A DNA stretch of 58,441 nt from Runella sp. MFBS21 (GCF_029433105.1 NZ_JARNTW010000030.1:1-58441), one strand, 5' to 3'; shown: positions 28,906 through 38,081, counted from the first letter of the stretch. The notes: generated by a model not told the origin, from the letters alone. Numbers and translations are program-made.

Positions 28906-29304
28906 TCAGTTTTCGAACTCCATTTGCGCATTTACTTGTTGTACTCGATTGTTCATAATTGTCGCAATACTATAGGCTCGATACTTCACTTCTTGTGCCT
29001 TGTCTCCCTCAAAAAGTTCATCTATATTTTCAAAAAAGAGCGCCAACCAATGATCAAAATGCGCTGGTGTTAGGGTATGTTTTTGGGTCAATCTAAAATG
29101 AGGAGGCATAGGTCTGCCTGCATAATTGAGCGTACCAAACAATATTCCCTCCCAGAAATCATACATTTTGGGCAGATGTACATCCCAGTCTACCTGAGCT
29201 ATTTCATCAAAAATAGGTCCCAATTCAGCATCTTGACGAATTTTTTGATAGAATTGATTCACCATCAATTCTACATCAGCGCGAGTTTCGATTAGTTTTG
29301 GCAT
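28906..29304 (-). CDS. group III truncated hemoglobin
   Basis: Small heme protein of 132 aa (2/2 globin, group III), family roles being oxygen or NO chemistry. Family features seen: VELMVNQFYQKIRQD, the LPKMYDFWEGILFG helix with aromatic core residues, the proximal-His region RLTQKHTLTPAHFDHWLALFFE and the C-terminal helix KYRAYSIATIMNNRVQQ. It stands 70 bp downstream of the thioredoxin-TonB group on the same strand, but a functional link is not evident. Confidence 0.87.
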   Translation of the reverse strand: MPKLIETRADVELMVNQFYQKIRQDAELGPIFDEIAQVDWDVHLPKMYDFWEGILFGTLNYAGRPMPPHFRLTQKHTLTPAHFDHWLALFFENIDELFEGDKAQEVKYRAYSIATIMNNRVQQVNAQMEFEN

Positions 29305-29374
29305 AGCGTAAAAACAAAAGTTTTACAAAATAGGTGCCTCACTTACATTTCTCCAATGACAAAAATCAGTTCAT

Positions 29375-29842
29375 TTACTCACACAACTGTTGTAGTTGTT
29401 TAGCCGCCATCACCCCTACTATTCTGCCCTGCAATTGAAGATTTTGGTCAAAAAACACGGTAGTGGGGAAAGTAAGTTTGCCCTGCTCAGTACCTAGCAC
29501 TTCGGCGAGTTCGTGTATTCCCGTATTTACTCCAGTAGGCTTAAATTTATATTTTCGATTCAAAAATAGTAAGCCCTTAGTTTCTTCGGCATTGAGAGAC
29601 AGGCAATAAAAATTTTTGTTTAAAGCATCAGCAAGCAATGGCTCTTGAAATGTTTTGGTTTCCATTAACTTACAGTATTTGCACCAATCGGTGTGTATAA
29701 ATATCAGCAACGGTTTTCTTTCTTTCCTCAAACTATCACTTAGATGCTCAAAAGAAGTCCATTGCACAGCCTGAGCCTTGGCAAAATGATTGCCAAGGCT
29801 CAAACCACCACAAGCTACTATAATCCAAAAGTATTTTTTCAT
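29375..29842 (-). CDS. secreted thioredoxin-family protein
   Basis: A 155-aa exported thioredoxin-fold protein. The signal peptide (MKKYFWIIVACGGLSLGNHFAKAQA) is followed by the active-site WCKYCKLM with Cys54 and Cys57 in IFIHTDWCKYCKLMETKTF; the fold resembles periplasmic DsbD-C/DUF255-type thioredoxins. Its ATG overlaps the stop of the TonB receptor gene by 3 bases (ATGA), so translation is coupled. The coupling suggests a job on the same pathway, perhaps keeping cysteines of the receptor or of a metal ligand reduced (inference). Confidence 0.85.
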   Translation of the reverse strand: MKKYFWIIVACGGLSLGNHFAKAQAVQWTSFEHLSDSLRKERKPLLIFIHTDWCKYCKLMETKTFQEPLLADALNKNFYCLSLNAEETKGLLFLNRKYKFKPTGVNTGIHELAEVLGTEQGKLTFPTTVFFDQNLQLQGRIVGVMAAKQLQQLCE

Positions 29843-32133
29843 TTAAACAGATTGTATCTTACACCTGCAAAAGCCCGAATGCCTTGATTGGGAGCATATA
29901 CATACGAAGGGTCGAATGTCAGCGCATACGGATTGTTGGGAGTGGGTACTACTTGTCCAGTGTTATCAAAGGTGACTCCTTTATCAAAAGGATCAAAAGC
30001 TCTTGCAATCGCATCTTTGGTAGGTGTAAAGTTTAGCAAGTTTTTGACCCCGCCGTAGATTTCGAGACCGTTGTTAAATTTCTTGGTAAGTTGGATATTC
30101 TGTATGCTCCACCAAGGCGAATACTCAGGACGTGGGTCTAATGGTCCAAGCACGGGCAATTTCATAGGGCCATAGAGATTTCCAGTATAATCTACGGATA
30201 GACCAATCTGTTGAAAACTATACGATACCGACCACACTCCTGTAAATTTCTCGGTGAGCAATTGAGTCATTTTCACCAAATTGCCAGAGCCATCGTCTTG
30301 TCTCTGAAACACATCCATGGCTGTTGCGCCTGTCATCACTTTCAGACCATTGGCCAACGAAAAATCTATATTTAGCGATATTCCTTTCGAAACAGCATTT
30401 CCGGCTAAATTGCTATAAATGATTTTGTTGGGGTCGGTTAAGTAATCAGGAATGATACGGTTGTTGAAGAAGGTATAAAAAGCCGTAGCATCAAGCCCAA
30501 CGAAGCCACCATTTGACAAAAAGAATTTGCGCACATAATTTAGATTTCCATTCCACGAACGCTCCGGTTTGAGTTCTTCCGTAAATTCTACTTTTCTAGC
30601 GCCTGTTAGAGCGGCATGATCTTCTGTAAATACATTAGCTACTCGATAACCATTTCCAACACTAGCCCTCAATACATTTTTCTTGTCTGTTGAAGTCCAT
30701 TTATAATTAAGACGAGGAGTCAAAATATTGCCATGAATAGAATTATAGTCATAGCGTAGCCCAAGCAATAATTTATGATTGGCAGTAAGCGAAATCTCGT
30801 CTTGGGCAAAGATACCCGGCAATACTACTTTTGAGGGGGCATTGGTATTGTCAAGGCTTGTGGCCGGGGTATTGTCATCATAATAAGTATATCGCAAGGC
30901 TGTACCAACTAACAAATCATGCTTTTCTGCTATTTTTTTATCCCAAGTAAATTGCCCAAACCCGATATATTGTTGAGCAGTAAAAGGAGTGGTACCATAG
31001 TAAGAATCTTGATTATGCCCATTGGCCGAAAATTGAAACGTAATTTTTTCACGAATAGGCAATTGGTAAGCACCGATTACTTCCCAACGTTTGGTATAAA
31101 TACTTTCGGCATAGATTTCATTGCTGCCACGGTCTTTGGGCGTCCATTGCATTTGTCCTCCCCAGCGGTTTTCATAAACATAGCGTCCGCCAATCGAAAA
31201 TAGCCGATTGTCTTTACGGTCAAAGCTAATTTTATTGAAAAGAGAAATGCGATTTTGAAGCGTAATATCCGTAAAACCATCACCATTCTTGTCGGTAGGG
31301 CGTTGGAAATTGAAATAGTTCAAACCAAATAAAGATTGGGCTTTTTCCCCTACTTTATATTTTAGGCCCAAATCTGTATTAAATTCAGCCCAAGACGTAC
31401 CCATTACATCAGCCGACACCAAGGGTGCAGACGAAGGCTTCTTCGTGATTACGTTGATAAGCCCCCCAACGGCCTCTGAACCATACAAAGTAGATGCTGG
31501 CCCTTTGACTACTTCCACGCGCTCAATGAGCGCACTTGGAATCCCGCTCAAACCATATACCGTAGAAAGCCCCGATACAATAGGCATTCCGTCAATCATA
31601 ATCATCGTATAGGGTCCTTCTAGCCCATTAATGTGGATATCGCCGGTATTACATACATTGCAATTAAGCTGCGGACGGATGCCATTGATGTTTTGTAAAG
31701 ATTCAAATAAATTAGGAACGGGATTTCTTTTAAAAAAAACAGGCGTATAAATCTCAACTGGTACAGCACTTTCAAGTTTAGAGACTTCTTTCATAGTACC
31801 TGTTACTACCACCTCCGCTAAGGAGTTTTCTAATTCTTCGCCTTGTAACGAGAGTTCCTGAAAAAACTTTGCTTCCGACACCGTCACTGATTTTGTGATA
31901 TTTCGATACCCAATAGCCGAAATAACTAATTGATAACTCCCATATTTAATGTTTTTAATTTCAAAAACCCCTTGTTCGTTGGTTGTTGTACCGTATTGAG
32001 TACCCTTAAGAGCTGCGGTTGCAAACTCCAGTGGTTTTCCTTTGACCAATACAGTCCCTCTTATGCTTCCAGTTTGGGCAAAGGCATAAAATTGTACTAG
32101 CGCCAACGCTAGCAGTAAATATATTTTTTTCAT
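29839..32133 (-). CDS. TonB-dependent receptor with carboxypeptidase-like N-terminal domain
   Basis: Outer-membrane TonB-dependent importer, 764 aa from ATG 32133. A longer in-frame start at 32178 adds 15 residues ahead of a proper signal peptide (MKKIYLLLALALVQFYAFAQ), so it is not preferred. Order: signal (1-20), carboxypeptidase-regulatory-like beta domain (about 22-105), plug (about 115-230) with VEVVKGPASTLYGSEAVGGLINVITK, then a 22-strand-type barrel. The plug carries a CNVC pair at Cys158/Cys161 directly before GDIHINGLEGPYTMIMIDG. The neighbouring His-rich membrane protein and the coupled thioredoxin point to a metal or metal-complex substrate, but that is inference. Confidence 0.9.
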   Translation of the reverse strand: MKKIYLLLALALVQFYAFAQTGSIRGTVLVKGKPLEFATAALKGTQYGTTTNEQGVFEIKNIKYGSYQLVISAIGYRNITKSVTVSEAKFFQELSLQGEELENSLAEVVVTGTMKEVSKLESAVPVEIYTPVFFKRNPVPNLFESLQNINGIRPQLNCNVCNTGDIHINGLEGPYTMIMIDGMPIVSGLSTVYGLSGIPSALIERVEVVKGPASTLYGSEAVGGLINVITKKPSSAPLVSADVMGTSWAEFNTDLGLKYKVGEKAQSLFGLNYFNFQRPTDKNGDGFTDITLQNRISLFNKISFDRKDNRLFSIGGRYVYENRWGGQMQWTPKDRGSNEIYAESIYTKRWEVIGAYQLPIREKITFQFSANGHNQDSYYGTTPFTAQQYIGFGQFTWDKKIAEKHDLLVGTALRYTYYDDNTPATSLDNTNAPSKVVLPGIFAQDEISLTANHKLLLGLRYDYNSIHGNILTPRLNYKWTSTDKKNVLRASVGNGYRVANVFTEDHAALTGARKVEFTEELKPERSWNGNLNYVRKFFLSNGGFVGLDATAFYTFFNNRIIPDYLTDPNKIIYSNLAGNAVSKGISLNIDFSLANGLKVMTGATAMDVFQRQDDGSGNLVKMTQLLTEKFTGVWSVSYSFQQIGLSVDYTGNLYGPMKLPVLGPLDPRPEYSPWWSIQNIQLTKKFNNGLEIYGGVKNLLNFTPTKDAIARAFDPFDKGVTFDNTGQVVPTPNNPYALTFDPSYVYAPNQGIRAFAGVRYNLFK

Positions 32134-32270
32134 TGAATTCTGTGCTAAGTATTGATAATGATGCGTATAGCCCACCATGCCAACACTACATACCTAAAAC
32201 TATAGGCATATATGCAAAGCATAGGACGCTTTTTTAGACCTAAAATTGATTAACTAAAAACTGCAAACAA

Positions 32271-32654
32271 TTAACAAAAAAGCACAGGAGGCCCGCGAAG
32301 AGAGAAGTTGCCAAAGAAAGGCGTATGATAGGCCGTTAATAGGTAATATGAATTAACACTTGGGAAAAATACTTGTGTGATTTTTATAGCTGCCAATGCC
32401 ACCGACAATGTCAACCCCACAAATGATGCATTGCTAAACGAATCCAACAAAAACAGCTCATTGGAGGTGTGATCGTTTGGTTGAAAAGGAGAATTTGATT
32501 GAGCCGCTTTTTTGTAAGGGTGAGCGTGGGTAATGACTTTTCCACTCGAAAGCTTGTGTGCATGCCTAAACACGATACCATTCAAAAGCATCAAGGTAAA
32601 AACTACCAAGAAGCCTTGAGCTATTGATTGTCGTATGCGTTGGCTGAGAAGCAT
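32271..32654 (-). CDS. small His-rich membrane protein next to a TonB receptor, function unknown
   Basis: Not a named family that I recognise. It has 127 aa with two hydrophobic segments (about 12-28 and 78-97). Between them is a His-rich loop: FRHAHKLSSGKVITHAHPYK with His31, His33, His43 and His45, which looks like a metal-binding patch. The C-terminus ends LRGPPVLFC. Small proteins of this style are often found beside TonB receptors in Bacteroidota (from memory). It lies 137 bp upstream of the receptor on the same strand, so it may be the first gene of the same transcription unit. An accessory role in metal import is plausible but unproven. Confidence 0.65.
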   Translation of the reverse strand: MLLSQRIRQSIAQGFLVVFTLMLLNGIVFRHAHKLSSGKVITHAHPYKKAAQSNSPFQPNDHTSNELFLLDSFSNASFVGLTLSVALAAIKITQVFFPSVNSYYLLTAYHTPFFGNFSLRGPPVLFC

Positions 32655-32773
32655 TTATTGGTACATTATTTTGTAAATTTAACTATGTTCTTTGAGAAAA
32701 AGTTGATGGTTACAAAATAATTACCAAAAACTACGAAATTTGTGAAGAACCTAAAACCATTAAATCACTATAC

Positions 32774-33187
32774 ATGGAAATTTTTGGATTTTCAGCACTG
32801 ACGCTTGCCAAGTTGCTTATTACTACTTTCAATGGTATTCTCTTTACCCAATCTGGACTCGATAAAGTCTTTCATTATCAAGGCAATTTGGATTACTTCA
32901 AAGAGCATTTCAAAAAATCTCTTTTGGCCCCTACGGTGGGTCTGCTGATGCCCGTCATTACGCTTCTTGAAACCTCCGCTGGACTTATTTCACTTAGCGG
33001 CACGCTTTTGATATTAGTGGGTAGTTCGTGGGGGCTTACAATATCCGCTTATGGATTAAGCATAGGCGGTATTTCTATTACTTGTTTATTTTTTGGTCAG
33101 CGCATGGCTCAAGACTATGCTGGAGCCGCTGGTTTAGTCCCCTATTTTTTAATGACTATGTTAGGAATCATCCTACATGCTTTTTAG
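32774..33187 (+). CDS. DoxX-family membrane protein
   Basis: A 137-aa protein with four predicted membrane segments and the DoxX pattern near the N-terminus (LAKLLITTFNGILFTQSGLDKVFHYQGN, then YFKEHFKKSLLAP). DoxX-type proteins are small inner-membrane proteins, some linked to quinone or sulfur redox chemistry and to oxidative-stress complexes. Function here is unknown. It is divergent from the His-rich protein gene and convergent with accC, with only 4 bp between the two stops and no terminator visible. Confidence 0.75.
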   Translation: MEIFGFSALTLAKLLITTFNGILFTQSGLDKVFHYQGNLDYFKEHFKKSLLAPTVGLLMPVITLLETSAGLISLSGTLLILVGSSWGLTISAYGLSIGGISITCLFFGQRMAQDYAGAAGLVPYFLMTMLGIILHAF

Positions 33188-33191
33188 AATA

Positions 33192-34697
33192 TCATTTCCA
33201 ATTAGCCCGCTTAGTTTTCCAATTGCTTTTGACTACAGCATTATTGACAGTAGCTACTTGGTCAGATTGCTGAACTTGATTGATTAAATATCCAACCAAT
33301 GCAGCCGCTATTTGGGCTTCTTCTGAGCTTACAGTTTTTTGTAATACTTCAGGTGTAAAATAATACTTGACAAAATGGGTGTCAAAATTGCCCGAACGGA
33401 ATGCGTCATGCTCCATCACAAATCGGCAAAAATCTAGGGTAGTCTGGACGCCACTGATTTGGTATTCGTCAATCGCCCTTATCATTTTTTCAATCGCTTC
33501 TTCTCGCGTGGCAGCGTAAGTGATGAGTTTGGCAATCATAGGATCATAATAAATCGGGATAGCCATTCCTTGTTCAAATCCATCGTCTACTCTTACACCA
33601 TTGCCTTGAGGACGCACGTAGGTTTGTAATGTACCAACGTCAGGCAAAAAGTTATTGGTAGGGTCTTCGGCATATACCCGTATTTCCATGGCATGCCCAT
33701 TAATTTTCAAATCTTCTTGCTTGATTTCTAATGGACGCCCTTCGGCTATATAAATCATCTGACGCACTAAATCCACTCCTGTAATCATTTCGGTTACGGG
33801 GTGTTCTACTTGCAGGCGTGTATTCATTTCGAGAAAGTAAAAATTGAGTTTATCATCAACGATAAATTCAACTGTACCCGCTCCGTAATATCCGCATGAG
33901 CGTGCCACATCTACGGCACATTGCCCCATTGCTTGTCTGATTTCGGGCGTGAGACAAGAAGAAGGGGCTTCTTCCACAACTTTTTGATGCCTCCGCTGTA
34001 CCGAGCACTCTCTTTCAAACAAATGAATGATATTGCCATGCTTATCTCCTAGTACTTGTATTTCGACGTGCCGAGGAGAAGCCACATATTTTTCAACAAA
34101 CACGGCTCCGTCTCCAAAAGCTGAAATAGCTTCGCTTACGGCCCGTTCCATTTGTTCATCAAATTCTTCTTCATTTTCTACAATTCGCATACCCTTGCCA
34201 CCACCTCCAGCACTTGCTTTAATCAAAACAGGGTAGCCGATAGCAGATGCTATTTTTTTTGCTTCGGTTCTGTCTGTGACGGCATCTGGTGTACCAGGTA
34301 CCATCGGAATATTGTACTTGGCGGCCGCTCTTTTGGCAGAAAGCTTATCTCCCATGATTTCGATACTATGAGCAGAAGGGCCCACAAAAAGAATACCTGC
34401 GTCGTTTACCATTTGCGAAAACTTGGCATTTTCTGATAAAAACCCATAGCCTGGATGGATTGCATCTACATTGAGGGTTTTACATACTTCGATGATTTTA
34501 TCCCCTCTTAGATATGACTCAGACGAAGCAGCAGCCCCGATACACACTGATTCGTCGGCATATCGTACATGCAATGCCTCGCGATCAGCTTCACTATAGA
34601 CTGCTACCGTTTGAATTCCCATTTCACGAGCAGTACGCATCACCCGCAGTGCGATTTCGCCCCGATTGGCGACCAGAAGTTTTTTGATAGTGGCCAT
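33192..34697 (-). CDS. accC: biotin carboxylase (acetyl-/acyl-CoA carboxylase subunit)
   Basis: ATP-grasp enzyme carboxylating the biotin of the carrier protein, first step of malonyl-CoA formation. The protein is 501 aa, about 50 longer than E. coli AccC. Motifs: N-terminal KLLVANRGEIALRVMR, the ATP-binding Lys160 and glycine loop ASAGGGGKGM (161-170), RDCSVQRRHQK-like RECSVQRRHQKVVEE, and EMNTRLQVEHPVTE with the catalytic Glu/Asn/Arg. The extra C-terminus (IAAALVGYLINQVQQS...) resembles carboxylases of propionyl- or acyl-CoA type. accB is not adjacent, so acetyl-CoA versus another acyl-CoA specificity is not settled. Confidence 0.88.
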   Translation of the reverse strand: MATIKKLLVANRGEIALRVMRTAREMGIQTVAVYSEADREALHVRYADESVCIGAAASSESYLRGDKIIEVCKTLNVDAIHPGYGFLSENAKFSQMVNDAGILFVGPSAHSIEIMGDKLSAKRAAAKYNIPMVPGTPDAVTDRTEAKKIASAIGYPVLIKASAGGGGKGMRIVENEEEFDEQMERAVSEAISAFGDGAVFVEKYVASPRHVEIQVLGDKHGNIIHLFERECSVQRRHQKVVEEAPSSCLTPEIRQAMGQCAVDVARSCGYYGAGTVEFIVDDKLNFYFLEMNTRLQVEHPVTEMITGVDLVRQMIYIAEGRPLEIKQEDLKINGHAMEIRVYAEDPTNNFLPDVGTLQTYVRPQGNGVRVDDGFEQGMAIPIYYDPMIAKLITYAATREEAIEKMIRAIDEYQISGVQTTLDFCRFVMEHDAFRSGNFDTHFVKYYFTPEVLQKTVSSEEAQIAAALVGYLINQVQQSDQVATVNNAVVKSNWKTKRANWK

Positions 34698-34777
34698 GTT
34701 TTTATGATAAAAGACACCGAAAGTTACAACTTATCGTTTATTACATTAAATTTATGTTGGTAAAACAATATAGTTAG

Positions 34778-35263
34778 ATGAGAAAGGTCATTGCTCTTTT
34801 AGGTTTGGGGTTGTTGTTTAACCACTGTGAGGCCAATTGCCAACAAGTAAACGTTATCAAATGGCAGGAAGTACAAGAAGTTTTAACGACATCTTCAGAT
34901 ACCACTTATGTTCTGAACTTTTGGGCGACTTGGTGTAAGCCTTGTATCAGCGAAATTCCTTTTTTTGAAGAAGTTCAAAAAAACTATAAAAACAAAAATG
35001 TAAAAGTAGTACTGATTAGCATGGATTTTGTGAAAGACTTGAATACGAGGGTTATACCATTTGTAAATCAACGCAATCTTAGTACAAAAGTGTGGCTATT
35101 GAATGAACCCGACGCTAATGAATGGATTGATAAAATAGACCCAACTTGGTCAGGAGCCATTCCCGCCACTTTAATCATTAATAACTCAAAAAAGAAGAAA
35201 GTATTTTTTGAACAAAAATTAGATTATGACCGTTTGGTGAAAGAACTTTCTGATTTTCTGTGA
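34778..35263 (+). CDS. TlpA-like thiol-disulfide protein, exported
   Basis: A 161-aa thioredoxin-fold protein with an N-terminal hydrophobic signal (MRKVIALLGLGLLFNHCEA) and active-site WCKPC, Cys53 and Cys56, in NFWATWCKPCISEIPFFEE. It probably works in the periplasm as a reductant for cytochrome maturation or other disulfides, in the manner of TlpA/ResA. The gene is followed after 44 bp by another redox protein; the two end in a shared terminator and probably form one operon. Confidence 0.82.
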   Translation: MRKVIALLGLGLLFNHCEANCQQVNVIKWQEVQEVLTTSSDTTYVLNFWATWCKPCISEIPFFEEVQKNYKNKNVKVVLISMDFVKDLNTRVIPFVNQRNLSTKVWLLNEPDANEWIDKIDPTWSGAIPATLIINNSKKKKVFFEQKLDYDRLVKELSDFL

Positions 35264-35307
35264 CTTTTTATAAAATATTTGTCAAAATTTCAAATCATCT
35301 AAATATC

Positions 35308-35949
35308 ATGAAAAATAAGTTTTGGCTGGCATTAGTAGCTATTTTGGCATTAGGCATGGCTACTACTTTATTTTTTCGTTCACAAATCGCCCAAGCCTCT
35401 CCTAATGGCTATAGCATTGGGGCTACTGTTGCTAATTTTACGCTGCAAAATGTGGGAGGAAACTCCGTAAGTCTGGCTGATTATAAATATAAAAAAGGGG
35501 TCATTGTGGTATTTACGACCAATCACTGCCCATTTGCAAAAGCTTATGAAGAAAGAATCATCGGACTAGACAAAAAGTATGCATCTCTTCAATTCCCAGT
35601 GATTGCCATAAACTCCAACGACGCTTCAGATTATGAAGAAGATTCTTTTGATAATATGAAGAAAAGAGCTAGCGAAAAAAGATATTCTTTCCCATATTTA
35701 CAAGACCTAACCCAAACCGTAGCAAAGGCATTTGGCGCAACTCGTACGCCACACGTATTTGTTTTAAAAAATGAAGGCAGTAAATTTACAGTACAATATA
35801 TTGGTACAATCGACGACAATTATCAAGACCCCACGAGTGTTACAAAACGCTACGTGGAGGATGCAGTTAATAATATCCTAGCGGGTAAGCCCGTCGTAGT
35901 GACCCAAACCAAAGCCGTTGGTTGCGCGATTGGGTGGAAAGATGCTTAA
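35308..35949 (+). CDS. peroxiredoxin-like thioredoxin-fold protein, exported
   Basis: A 213-aa protein from ATG 35308. An upstream frame from 35260 overlaps the preceding stop and lacks a signal, so it was not used. Signal-like N-terminus MKNKFWLALVAILALGMATT. The fold is redoxin type: GATVANFTLQNVGGNSVSLADY, then VVFTTNHCPFAKAYEERI with a single active-site Cys74 (PFAK in place of a CxxC), NSNDASDYEED, TRTPHVFVL, and a C-terminal VGCAIGWKD Cys. This resembles the PRX-like group of thioredoxin-fold proteins with one N-terminal Cys and a distant C-terminal Cys. The reaction is not known for certain. Confidence 0.78.
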   Translation: MKNKFWLALVAILALGMATTLFFRSQIAQASPNGYSIGATVANFTLQNVGGNSVSLADYKYKKGVIVVFTTNHCPFAKAYEERIIGLDKKYASLQFPVIAINSNDASDYEEDSFDNMKKRASEKRYSFPYLQDLTQTVAKAFGATRTPHVFVLKNEGSKFTVQYIGTIDDNYQDPTSVTKRYVEDAVNNILAGKPVVVTQTKAVGCAIGWKDA

Positions 35950-35992
35950 ATGCAGTTTGGTTGTCTTTTATTTTTACAGTCGACAGTAGAAG

Positions 35993-36020
35993 AAAGGTCC
36001 AGTTTATTCTGGACTTTTTT
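35993..36020 (+). terminator. intrinsic terminator of the redox-protein pair
   Basis: AAGGTCCAG, an AT loop, CTGGACTTTTTTT. It ends exactly at the last codon of the convergent glycosyltransferase gene. Confidence 0.75.
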
Positions 36021-36763
36021 TATTTACTCAGTATCGCCCATTTCCAAAGACCCAATTTAGCCAAACAATACCGACCCGAAACTCTCAATACCCCTAATCC
36101 GTATTTCATACTTCTTTGAAAATTGATAGAGGAAGCCTCATCGAAGTATTTGGTAGGGCACGTAACTTCAGCTATCTCATAACCTGCCCAGAATATTTGG
36201 GCAATCATCTCATTATCAAACACAAAATCATCATCACATTTATGAAAAGGGACATTTTTGAGGACTTCCCCCGAAAACGCTCTATAGCCAGTGTGATATT
36301 CAGACAATTTTTGGTTCATCAATACATTTTGGGCAAACGTCAGAAAACGATTTGCAATGTATTTGTACATGGGCATACCTCCTTTGAGTGCCCCTTTTCC
36401 TAAAATTCGTGAACCAAATACGACTTGATATAAATCATTACCGATGATTGAAATCATAGCCGTCAGAAGCAGTGGAGTATACTGGTAATCAGGATGAAGC
36501 ATAATCACAATATCACCGCCAAGTTCTAATGCTTTGGTATAGCAAGTTTTCTGATTACCGCCATAGCCTTTATTTTTTTCATGTCGGATTACATGTTTAA
36601 TCCCCAGTTTTTTAGCTACATCTACGGTATTGTCGGGACTTGCATCGTCGACTAAAATAACTTCATCTACCAAATCAAATGGAATCTCTTGGTAAGTTTT
36701 TTCCAAGGTAAGGGATGCCTTATAAGCGGGCATCACAACAATTACTTTTTTGCCTTTGTACAT
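36020..36763 (-). CDS. glycosyltransferase family 2, dolichol-phosphate-like
   Basis: A 247-aa family 2 glycosyltransferase. Motifs: VIVVMPAYKASLTLEKTYQE, EVILVDDASPDNTVDVAKK, GYGGNQKTCYTKAL, and the metal site IMLHPDYQYTP. A start at 36808 is in frame and would add 15 residues; ATG 36763 (MYKGKKVIVVMPAYK) begins directly at the fold. It belongs with lipid-linked sugar transferases such as polyprenol-phosphate glycosyltransferases; acceptor and sugar are unknown. No polysaccharide cluster surrounds it. Confidence 0.82.
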   Translation of the reverse strand: MYKGKKVIVVMPAYKASLTLEKTYQEIPFDLVDEVILVDDASPDNTVDVAKKLGIKHVIRHEKNKGYGGNQKTCYTKALELGGDIVIMLHPDYQYTPLLLTAMISIIGNDLYQVVFGSRILGKGALKGGMPMYKYIANRFLTFAQNVLMNQKLSEYHTGYRAFSGEVLKNVPFHKCDDDFVFDNEMIAQIFWAGYEIAEVTCPTKYFDEASSINFQRSMKYGLGVLRVSGRYCLAKLGLWKWAILSK

Positions 36764-37151
36764 TTTTAGGGCTTCGTAATGCTTAATAATTGACTTATGA
36801 AGGCGCAAAAGTAATGTTCTTAAGCTATGATTCCCAACTACTTTTAAAACTTTAGTAGGTTGGAGCCATTTCTTTTATTTAAAGATTTCACAATATTTCG
36901 CTCTTACAGGCCTTGATAGGCTATCTAAGGGATACGTTGGTTTGACTAATCGTCTTTGTAGAGAGATATGAGGTCTATCTCTCCATGGCAATATCCAATT
37001 ATTCCAATTCGTTGAAAGTGAGGCATTTATTTTTCTCTCAAAAACCAAACTTTCAACTTCTTTTTTAAGATATTTTTTTGATTTTCAAAAAGTTACTATC
37101 TTTGCATCCCGTTTTAGAAACAAGCATCATAATATTATAGTAGATACAGAA
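36764..37151. other. intergenic stretch before rpmE
   Basis: No gene seen. It contains a perfect 8-bp hairpin (GAGAGATA at 36961-36968, TATCTCTC at 36976-36983) of unknown meaning, and the rpmE promoter at 37077-37104. Confidence 0.4.
37077..37104 (+). promoter_or_regulatory. promoter of rpmE
   Basis: TTTG (37077-37080), a 16-nt spacer, then TATCTTTG (37097-37104), a full match to the TAnnTTTG -7 consensus. It lies 47 bp before the start codon. Confidence 0.6.
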
Positions 37152-37394
37152 ATGAAAAAAGGCATTCATCCAGATTACAGAGAGGTAGTATTTTGGGACT
37201 TAGCCACAGATGATAAGTTTGTGACTCGTTCTTGTGCTCCTACCAAAGAAACTATTGAGTTTGAAGGCAAGACCTATCCCGTGTTCAAGGCTGAGGTAAC
37301 TTCACAATCTCACCCATTCTATACAGGCAAAAATACCTTGCTTGATACGACTGGTCGCGTTGATAAATTCTTCAAAAAATACGGAAAGAAATAA
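37152..37394 (+). CDS. rpmE2: 50S ribosomal protein L31, type B
   Basis: 80-aa L31 of the zinc-independent type [22 protein letters not shown] and [25 protein letters not shown]. The CxxC zinc pair of type A is absent; one Cys remains (SCAPT). Type B is often the zinc-sparing variant in genomes that carry both; whether a type A copy exists elsewhere cannot be told. Standalone gene with its own promoter and terminator. Confidence 0.95.
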   Translation: MKKGIHPDYREVVFWDLATDDKFVTRSCAPTKETIEFEGKTYPVFKAEVTSQSHPFYTGKNTLLDTTGRVDKFFKKYGKK

Positions 37395-37414
37395 TCAACT
37401 TTTTGGTTTTGGTC

Positions 37415-37451
37415 AAAGAGGGAAGATTGCTTTAGGTAATCTTCCCTCTTT
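37415..37451. terminator. bidirectional terminator between rpmE and lysE-like gene
   Basis: Perfect 14-bp arms AAAGAGGGAAGATT and AATCTTCCCTCTTT with loop GCTTTAGGT. Confidence 0.85.
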
Positions 37452-38081
37452 TTATAATATCTTCTTCAGTAACTGAACAATCCCCAAGCCAATAAAAAAC
37501 CATCCTAAAAGTTGATTTGAATTGATATTGGTTAGTTTAGCTAGGATTGCTTCTCGAAAACGGCTAGTTAGATAAGCCACCCCTACCAACAGTCCCAAAG
37601 CGCCAAAGGCGGTTCCGAGCACAAAAGAAAACTGCTCGCTAAAGTGGTGGATATGAAGCCACGAATAGCCCTGAAATTGCAGCAATACAACAAGCCAATA
37701 AGGAAAAAGTTGAGGATTGAGTATACCTACCAAAAACCCCTTCAAAATAAGAGATTGATGCACAAAACTAGAAGAAGGACCTTGAGAAGGGTTACTAGGT
37801 TTTCGTAGCATTAAAATTCCCATTAAAACCAAAATGGGGATAGCTAGCCATTCTAAATAATACAAAACTTGTGGATGTGTATTAAACCACATTCCAAACC
37901 ATACAGCTGCTGCTGCATAAATCATTTCTGGTAAACACCCTCCTATTGCCACCCATATTCCTGCTTTGAGATGTTGCCGGAGTACGGTTTGTATCACAGT
38001 CATATTGACTGGTCCCAGTTGTAGTGAGCCTACAAAACTAATAACTGCCACTACGAAAAAAATCAGAGCAGGTTTTTCCAT
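37452..38081 (-). CDS. LysE/RhtB-family exporter
   Basis: 209-aa inner-membrane protein with about six hydrophobic segments. The N-terminal family pattern QLGPVNMTVIQTVLRQHLKAGIWVAIGGCLPEMIYAA matches the LysE superfamily, whose members export amino acids or related metabolites. Substrate unknown. It is the last of a possible three-gene unit (BASS transporter, SDR, LysE) with short gaps of 49 and 27 bp. Confidence 0.8.
   Translation of the reverse strand: MEKPALIFFVVAVISFVGSLQLGPVNMTVIQTVLRQHLKAGIWVAIGGCLPEMIYAAAAVWFGMWFNTHPQVLYYLEWLAIPILVLMGILMLRKPSNPSQGPSSSFVHQSLILKGFLVGILNPQLFPYWLVVLLQFQGYSWLHIHHFSEQFSFVLGTAFGALGLLVGVAYLTSRFREAILAKLTNINSNQLLGWFFIGLGIVQLLKKIL

Noticed and set aside
36961..36983. 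Hairpin GAGAGATA/TATCTCTC upstream of rpmE as a zinc-repressor operator
   Set aside because: It lies over 90 bp before the promoter and does not resemble a known Zur box; left as unexplained.
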